Part shown: piece after piece, positions 23,070 to 26,816 of the stretch | Position numbering within the stretch: the first letter of the stretch is position 1 | Layout: every line of letters begins with the position of its first letter | IMG/VR virus record: IMGVR_UViG_3300031658_000095 | Coordinates: 1-26,816 of that record | Source of the DNA: a virus | Length of the DNA: 26,816 nt | Strand: one strand, 5' to 3' | Position numbers and translations under genes: made by a program | The notes under the pieces: model-generated | What the model was told of the DNA's origin: nothing | The model's database searches: none | The model's input: the letters and a program-made list of their open reading frames with translations, nothing else

Positions 23070-23868
23070 AAAAGCAGGGAATTGATTCGTCTTCACTAAA
23101 GTTAAAAAGATTAGGCTGATCTGTGGCGATTACTTTCATGTCAGAATAGCTAATCTGATCTTTCCTAAACCGTCCTCCAATCTTTTTTTCTTGAGCTGCC
23201 CACCAGTCTGATAGATCAGGATTTTCGCGCATAATAGAGGCTCTAATTTTTCGTCCTTTCAAAAAACACAAATCACAATTCGAGGCATTAGATGTGCCGT
23301 CTTGCATCATGGGAAGATTTAAGCCAAAGGGTTGAGATTCCCAAAAATCCCTAATTGTCTCTATACTTACACCATCGTCTGCAAGAGGAACAATATAATC
23401 ATCTTTGATTTTCTGTTTTGCTACCCTGCGGGGTTCGTCTGCCCGAATGCCAACTGCTGTAATGAACTCTTTATGCCCTATTGATGTCATGTATTTCTGA
23501 ATCGGTATGATCTTCAATTCCGTTGTGCAGAAACGCATTCTCGGGTTTGGCAGATAGTTTTTTTCCGTAGTCAGCAGATCAAACGGCTCGCCTTTTCTGC
23601 TGGCGGCTTTATAGTCCACAATTCGGGGTGGCAATTTGCGGCTGATAAATTCCAGCCATACAATATCCACACCCCAGTTGTCAGAGCAAGCCTGAACAAA
23701 ATCTAACGTCTGGGGCATTTCTTTACCTGTATTTGCGAAGGTAACTACCGCTTCGTCAGGGAGCTTTCCGCCATTGGCCTCCAGCACCTTCCAAAGCATA
23801 TACGCAGATGTTCGCCCACCGCTAAACGATATAGCGGTAGGCTCAGTGATTAAATAAGGATTTGTCAT
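23059..23868 (-). CDS. PP-loop ATPase, PAPS-reductase-like, with extra Cys pairs
   Basis: 269 residues, ATG preceded by AGGAATAAAAATAA. PP-loop SFSGGRTS at residues 14-21 would bind ATP, as in the adenylating enzymes of the PAPS reductase / N-type ATPase superfamily. TFANTGKE (43-50) and GIRADEPRR (140-148, GxRxxExxR) are typical of the reductase-like phage subgroup related in fold to DndC. Cysteines at C114, C198 and C201 (NCDLCFLKG) and C265 and C267 (CFCGD) suggest an Fe-S or zinc site. The substrate is unknown; sulfur transfer to nucleic acid or sulfate reduction are possible, and no dnd-like partners are seen. It is the last gene of the leftward block. Confidence 0.82.
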   Translation of the reverse strand: MTNPYLITEPTAISFSGGRTSAYMLWKVLEANGGKLPDEAVVTFANTGKEMPQTLDFVQACSDNWGVDIVWLEFISRKLPPRIVDYKAASRKGEPFDLLTTEKNYLPNPRMRFCTTELKIIPIQKYMTSIGHKEFITAVGIRADEPRRVAKQKIKDDYIVPLADDGVSIETIRDFWESQPFGLNLPMMQDGTSNASNCDLCFLKGRKIRASIMRENPDLSDWWAAQEKKIGGRFRKDQISYSDMKVIATDQPNLFNFSEDESIPCFCGD

Positions 23869-23886
23869 TTATTTTTATTCCTCAAG

Positions 23887-24093
23887 CTAAGTGGGGCCAG
23901 TAACCTCACTTAACAAGCCTAAATTGGCAGCCGCCTCTTGAGTGCGCTCTAGTTCCTCTGACAACCTTTTGATCTCAATAGTAGCTGCCTCATGGTATTG
24001 CAATAAAGTCTGCTTCCAGTTTACTGTCACACCATCATCTTCTGCCTGAATAGAGGCTAATATTACTTCATGTGCTGATTTTGGTTCGCTCAT
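23887..24093 (-). CDS. Small helical phage protein (68 aa), function unknown
   Basis: 68 residues from an ATG preceded by TAGGATTATAAG. The sequence is mainly charged helix (EVILASIQAEDDGVTVNWKQ, then TLLQYHEAATIEIKRLSEEL) with a probable coiled coil in the second half. No motif is recognised. It lies between the secreted peptide gene and the PP-loop gene in the leftward operon. It starts 9 bases after the stop of the upstream 53-aa ORF. Codon use and spacing support it as real, but confidence is limited by its size. Confidence 0.55.
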   Translation of the reverse strand: MSEPKSAHEVILASIQAEDDGVTVNWKQTLLQYHEAATIEIKRLSEELERTQEAAANLGLLSEVTGPT

Positions 24094-24102
24094 CTTATAA
24101 TC

Positions 24103-24264
24103 CTATAGTTGATGTGTGGGAAAAGGACATGGATAGCCAGCCTGGACAACGATGATCTCTCCAGTCTTGCTGTTCTTACAGTATGCAACCTCTTGCGCGT
24201 GACACATAGAAGCCGTAGAAATGAATGTAATCAGTATAGCAAGTAACGCGTTTTGTTTACTCAT
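24103..24264 (-). CDS. 53-residue secreted Cys-containing peptide
   Basis: ATG at 24264-24262, TAG at 24105-24103, 53 codons on the minus strand. The first 23 residues form a classical signal peptide: basic start (MSKQN), hydrophobic core (ALLAILITFISTASM) and a signal-peptidase-type site CHA before QE. The mature part of 30 residues is QEVAYCKNSKTGEIIVVQAG then YPCPFPTHQL, with two Cys that could form one disulfide. A further Cys sits in the signal peptide near the cleavage site, but the sequence there (ASMC) is a poor lipobox. The ATG overlaps the HNH stop (ATGA) and has GCAGGATTCCC upstream. The family is unknown; the signal peptide makes a real gene likely. Confidence 0.7.
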   Translation of the reverse strand: MSKQNALLAILITFISTASMCHAQEVAYCKNSKTGEIIVVQAGYPCPFPTHQL

Positions 24265-24863
24265 GGGAATCCTGCTCCAAATGATTCGTGGTTAATAGTA
24301 AATTCATCTTTTTCACGCTGTCGTTCATTCATTTCATTAAGGGCATCAGCAATGGCTTCTAGGGCTTCAATAGCCCTATACACCAACACCTCCTCATCTT
24401 TTGTATCCATTAATTCCTTCTCCGTTTCTATGTGCCATTGATGATGACACTTTGAGCATAGCCACCTAACTACCATCGGCAATGAGTAATTATCATGGTG
24501 GCCGTGGATTCTTCCGCCACATCCACATTCACTGCATTCGTGGGATTTTTTAAGCCTCCCGTCACGAACTGCATTTCCAATTATTGTCGATGCTCCTTTT
24601 TTAATCGCATTTTTTGAAGCCCATTTGTTTTTACTCCTTTTTTGAGAGTCCTTGCCAGCCTCTGTTTTTGCGTAAGCTTCTCTTGCGGCAACTCTATGCG
24701 GCAATGCGTTTCTTTTTTTTTCGTACACAGGGTCAGTGCCTCTATCCCTGCTATCACGTTTTGCGCATTCCTTGCACTTCCCAAGCAAGCCATCTGCCAT
24801 CTGTCTATTTTTATAGAACTCTGAACGGGGCTTTTCATCTCCACATTTAAAACAAGTTTTCAT
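24261..24863 (-). CDS. HNH endonuclease with N-terminal zinc ribbon and C-terminal helix
   Basis: 200 residues, ATG preceded by ACAGGAGTAGCTA. An N-terminal Cys ribbon (C4, C7 and C30, C33: CFKCG...CKEC) is followed by a basic helical linker. The HNH core is C110-x-x-C113, GGRIHGHHDNYSLPMVVRWL (with H122/H123), then C136-SKC-HHQW-H144. This spacing (C-x2-C, HH, then CSKCHHQWH) matches the small phage HNH nucleases that cut DNA with one metal. A charged C-terminal extension (ALEAIADALNEMNERQREKD) of about 50 residues follows the nuclease, longer than most. Such proteins can be homing, packaging or replication-associated nucleases. The gene sits between the SSB-like gene and the secreted peptide, in the early block, and not next to terminase. 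Confidence 0.82.
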   Translation of the reverse strand: MKTCFKCGDEKPRSEFYKNRQMADGLLGKCKECAKRDSRDRGTDPVYEKKRNALPHRVAAREAYAKTEAGKDSQKRSKNKWASKNAIKKGASTIIGNAVRDGRLKKSHECSECGCGGRIHGHHDNYSLPMVVRWLCSKCHHQWHIETEKELMDTKDEEVLVYRAIEALEAIADALNEMNERQREKDEFTINHESFGAGFP

Positions 24864-24903
24864 TAGCTACTCCTGTAAAGTTTCACTAACAGTAACCTAC
24901 AAA

Positions 24904-24922
24904 GGAACTTTAATAAAGTCCC
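24904..24922 (-). terminator. Hairpin after the SSB-like gene
   Basis: On the minus strand GGGACTTT-ATT-AAAGTTCC (24922 to 24904) makes an 8-bp stem with one G-U pair and a 3-base loop. It is followed by TTTGT and preceded by AAAAT. This resembles a weak intrinsic terminator in the 62-base gap before the HNH gene. It may reduce expression of the HNH, peptide and PP-loop genes relative to the SSB-like gene. Confidence 0.45.
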
Positions 24923-24925
24923 ATT

Positions 24926-25252
24926 TTAGAAGGGAATATCATCCTCTGCGAAAGTAGAGGTATTCAAGGCTTTGTTAACCTCAACAATTCCCTGAGAATG
25001 TGCCTTGGCTTTAGCTTGGCTGTCTTCGGTATAAAAGACTTTGCAGTTACCCAGTATTGGGGTTCTCTCCGCGCCTTCTTCTCGTTCTTCTTTGGTTAGA
25101 CTCTGACTGATAAAACCGTGGTTGTCATACTGATCAGCCTCATTTGTGTCAATAAAGGTCGTTAGATCCAAGTATGTGCCTTTCTTTCCCTGATACAATC
25201 GATCTTTAAGAATTTTTGTAACATCAATACTGATAGATACGCCTATTTTCAT
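24926..25252 (-). CDS. SSB-like phage single-stranded DNA-binding protein
   Basis: 108 residues. The start ATG overlaps the upstream stop (TAATG) and has a strong GGAGGT ribosome-binding site six bases before it. The sequence KIGVSISIDVTKILKDRLYQ and GKKGTYLDLTTFIDTNEADQ with HGFISQSLTKEEREEG matches a pattern I know from small phage ssDNA-binding proteins. The C-terminal DDIPF acidic tip is the classical SSB protein-interaction tail. It would coat ssDNA during replication and recombination, and the annealing protein two genes upstream is the natural partner. The compact length is usual for this phage group. Assignment is by pattern recall, not by search. Confidence 0.8.
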   Translation of the reverse strand: MKIGVSISIDVTKILKDRLYQGKKGTYLDLTTFIDTNEADQYDNHGFISQSLTKEEREEGAERTPILGNCKVFYTEDSQAKAKAHSQGIVEVNKALNTSTFAEDDIPF

Positions 25253-25563
25253 TACTTACCTCCAAATCGTTGACTACGGAATTTAAAATATTCTGCACGT
25301 TCTTGTTCAACAGCATCAAGCCTATCTTGATTTTCAATACAGGCTAGCTCCACCCAGCCTATTTGTTCATTCGTTAAATCTTTAGGGTAATAATTTCCGT
25401 CATTTGCTGTTTTTGTCATAAATGGCTTTTCATCATGCACACCTAATATCTCTACACCATCGTCAAAATCGTACTCAACAGTAATAGGCCAATCTGACCA
25501 TTCTTGTGACGGTTTTGATTGACTACCTACACGCTGCAAGATTGTAGTTGTAAATTCAGTCAT
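25252..25563 (-). CDS. Early-region protein of unknown function (103 aa)
   Basis: 103 residues, ATG preceded by AGGGAGAAAGCGTA. The first half is beta-like (WSDWPITVEYDFDDGVEILG, then VHDEKPFMTK). The second half is helix (NEQIGWVELACIENQDRLDA, then VEQERAEYFKFRSQR). No motif is recognised. It is tightly linked to the SSB-like gene (overlap by one base) and lies between it and the annealing protein gene, so a role in DNA replication or recombination is a reasonable guess only. The pattern (beta half then Glu/Arg-rich helix) is common in phage accessory proteins. Confidence 0.6.
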   Translation of the reverse strand: MTEFTTTILQRVGSQSKPSQEWSDWPITVEYDFDDGVEILGVHDEKPFMTKTANDGNYYPKDLTNEQIGWVELACIENQDRLDAVEQERAEYFKFRSQRFGGK

Positions 25564-25577
25564 TACGCTTTCTCCCT

Positions 25578-25603
25578 AAAAAAATCATTATTGTCACAAC
25601 AAT
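25578..25603 (-). terminator. Weak terminator-like hairpin after the annealing-protein gene
   Basis: On the minus strand ATTGT-TGTG-ACAAT (25603 to 25590) is a 5-bp stem overlapping the stop region. After five unpaired bases it is followed by a run of seven Ts (25584 to 25578). The stem is short and AT-rich, so termination would be inefficient. The ribosome-binding site of the next gene follows directly. Confidence 0.3.
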
Positions 25604-26382
25604 CACAACGATACATAGCCATCACGTGAGAATTCGTCATGCGCGATCCCAGCTTGCTCCGTTAAGTTTTTCATTTGAAGATGCTCAATTTTAGTCATAC
25701 CAGCATTTACTAGGTCTATGTTCTCAGGATCAAGCTCATCATAGATTTCGGCAATGGAATCACTAGAGTGATCGGCTATAGCCTCCTGTAAAGCCGCCAC
25801 AGTCGTTTTAAGCTCAGAGTTGGCAGATTGTACCAGTTCTCTTACTTTGCTCTTGAGGGCCGTTATCTGGCCTTTGGGGGCAGAGTTGAATAAATCGTCC
25901 ATAATATGCTGCTGATTAGCTTCAGTTAGTGCTTTATTAAACCGTTTGATTGCCCAGCCGTCACCGTTTGCTACCATCATATTGAATGATGCCAATTGCT
26001 CAGGCGTGTAAGTCTCTCCAACTGGAGCCGATTCTCCTGCAAAAATGTAATGACCTAGACCAAAGCCAACGGCACAGCATTTTACTAAGCAACGCATCCT
26101 GGCAGAGTTAATGTCAAAGGAATTGGGGTTTGATATGGCTTTATTGCGAAAATCTAGTACAGGAAGCCACATAATAGCTTCCTGATCGTCAATAATGACT
26201 GTCACTCTGACCTCCATCGAACCGTCAGCATAGTGTACGTCAGGTTCTAGGCGGTAATTGGCTAATGGGTAATTATCTTTAACCATAGCCCATGCCCAAC
26301 TCCAACTTAAATAGTCAAAGCCACCTTTCTTATCAACGTGTTTTGAACAGTCGATTGCGCTTAATGTTGCCCAGACACTCAT
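25603..26382 (-). CDS. Single-strand annealing protein, DUF1071 (Sak3-type)
   Basis: 259 residues. The N-terminus carries the DUF1071 pattern: L-x-AI-x-CSKHVDKKGGFDYLSWSWAW at residues 7-32 (K-x-GG-x-YLSW-x-WAW), then a beta region ending MWLPVLDFRNKAI. The conserved DINSARMRCLVKC helix (residues 90-102) and GFGLGHYIFAGE (106-117) complete the domain. Members promote annealing of complementary ssDNA for recombination-dependent replication. The C-terminal half is helical and variable (residues about 125-259), probably a partner or ring interface. The start ATG at 26382 has a weak GCGAG site. It is paired with an SSB-like gene two genes downstream, the usual recombinase/SSB partnership. Confidence 0.85.
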   Translation of the reverse strand: MSVWATLSAIDCSKHVDKKGGFDYLSWSWAWAMVKDNYPLANYRLEPDVHYADGSMEVRVTVIIDDQEAIMWLPVLDFRNKAISNPNSFDINSARMRCLVKCCAVGFGLGHYIFAGESAPVGETYTPEQLASFNMMVANGDGWAIKRFNKALTEANQQHIMDDLFNSAPKGQITALKSKVRELVQSANSELKTTVAALQEAIADHSSDSIAEIYDELDPENIDLVNAGMTKIEHLQMKNLTEQAGIAHDEFSRDGYVSL

Positions 26383-26406
26383 ATTCTTTACTCGCTTTAT
26401 AATTGA

Positions 26407-26420
26407 GGGGCCGTAGCCCC
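26407..26420. other. Perfect hairpin before the annealing-protein gene
   Basis: GGGGC (26407-26411), loop CGTA (26412-26415), GCCCC (26416-26420). It lies in the 45-base gap between two minus-strand genes. No U-run follows on the minus strand (TCAATTATAAAG). It may act as an mRNA processing or stability element, or as a weak attenuator for the annealing gene. Confidence 0.35.
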
Positions 26421-26427
26421 GATTGGT

Positions 26428-26619
26428 TTACTTAGCTTCAAGACCTGGAATGTTAGGCTTAACACCCTGTAGCTCTTGATACTTGAGTATTTTCCCGTAA
26501 GCAGCATTGATAGTGCTGGCTGCGCGATTAATTTCCTTTGCGGTGTTGATTTGAATGTTCTCTGCCTTCAGTGCGGCATAAAGTGCATTCTGTTCTTCGA
26601 TCAGTTTATGGATATTCAT
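26428..26619 (-). CDS. Small helical conserved phage protein (63 aa)
   Basis: 63 residues, ATG overlapping the upstream stop (ATGA) and preceded by CGAGGAAATAAAAT. The pattern MNIHKLIEEQNALYAALKAE, then a second helix with AKEINRAASTINAAYGKILKY, is typical of short two-helix phage early proteins I recall, with unknown function. It ends Gly-Leu-Glu-Ala-Lys. It lies upstream of the annealing-protein gene in the leftward block and may be a replication or recombination accessory. Confidence 0.65.
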   Translation of the reverse strand: MNIHKLIEEQNALYAALKAENIQINTAKEINRAASTINAAYGKILKYQELQGVKPNIPGLEAK

Positions 26620-26816
26620 ATTTTATTTCCTCGGTTTATTAAACGATGTATCTTAAGTTGAACCCTTTTTAACTCTATCAACTCTTGGGGCGGGCTCTTC
26701 ACCCCAAACCTTTCTCTGATTATTCGTCTGATATAGACATCAGCTATGTTATCTCTGTTATTTTGCGCTCTCTTATTACCCTCTGTTAAAGACCATGCTT
26801 TCTTTGAGATAAGCAC
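26616..26816 (-). CDS. C-terminal part of an early phage protein (5' end at window edge)
   Basis: The frame stays open to the window edge; it ends with a TGA at 26618-26616 and encodes at least 66 residues. A GTG lies exactly at the edge, but the protein probably begins further right. The visible part is basic and helical (GNKRAQNNRDNIADVYIRRI, then SPPQELIELKRVQLKIHRLI). The PP-x-ELIELKR-x-QL-x-x-x-RL end resembles the C-terminus of phage proteins that have an N-terminal zinc ribbon, but no ribbon is in view. It is the first visible gene of the leftward block. The function is unknown. Confidence 0.6.
   Translation of the reverse strand: MLISKKAWSLTEGNKRAQNNRDNIADVYIRRIIRERFGVKSPPQELIELKRVQLKIHRLINRGNKI

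Noticed and set aside
1-26816. tRNA genes, integrase or attachment site
   Set aside because: I saw no cloverleaf-like or GGTTCGAATCC-type T-loop sequence, no tyrosine or serine recombinase pattern and no flanking repeat by eye. tRNAscan on the full genome would be decisive.

Overview
This window is most of the genome of a double-stranded DNA tailed phage (Caudoviricetes). The gene order and protein types fit a short-tailed (podovirus-like) virion. The set includes a terminase, a P22-type portal, a separate scaffold, an HK97-fold capsid, a connector, a large beta-rich tail hub/nozzle protein, big helical internal proteins and an S74-processed fibre. There is no tape measure, tail sheath or major tail tube. 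The DNA is moderately AT-rich. The host is probably Gram-negative: the lysis genes are a small 3TM-type holin and a bare M15 peptidase, and one small ORF has a Sec signal peptide. I see no integrase, repressor, tRNA gene, insertion sequence or CRISPR array. The phage cannot be named from the sequence alone.

Layout. At 1-645 (+) are the end of a membrane protein and two small conserved phage proteins. 647-6074 (+) is the packaging and head block: TerL, a Pro/Gln/Met-rich protein, portal, a small conserved protein, the scaffold, and a 191-base capsid leader holding a promoter-like sequence, an inverted repeat and three 13-base direct repeats. 6075-8168 (+) holds the major capsid protein, two stacked terminator-like hairpins, and two tandem paralogous Gly-rich proteins that may decorate the capsid. 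8234-12499 (+) holds an AT-hook protein, the connector, the hub/nozzle with a duplicated inserted domain, and a GNAT-fold protein. 12499-19185 (+) encodes four probable internal or ejected virion proteins. 19223-21034 (+) is the tail fibre with its self-cleaving chaperone. 21031-23062 (+) is the lysis region: holin, disordered protein, single-pass membrane protein, and M15 endolysin with a TTG start.

At 23059-23062 the polarity flips, with overlapping convergent stop codons. The minus strand (23059-26816) carries the early/replication block, read right to left: an incomplete ORF at the edge, a small helical protein, a DUF1071-type single-strand annealing protein, an unknown protein, an SSB-like protein with an acidic DDIPF tail, an HNH endonuclease, a 53-residue secreted Cys-containing peptide, a small helical protein, and a PP-loop (PAPS-reductase-like) enzyme with extra Cys pairs. 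Most genes overlap by one to a few bases (TAATG, ATGA) or are closely spaced, which points to two opposing transcription units meeting near 23060.

The most unusual parts are the structured capsid leader, the stacked hairpins separating the capsid gene from the paralog pair, a 32-base perfectly identical stretch inside those otherwise diverged paralogs, the duplicated beta-domain insert in the nozzle, the AT-hook structural-region protein, the PP-loop enzyme and the hidden secreted peptide. No gap without a gene exceeds 300 bases; the longest is the 191-base capsid leader.
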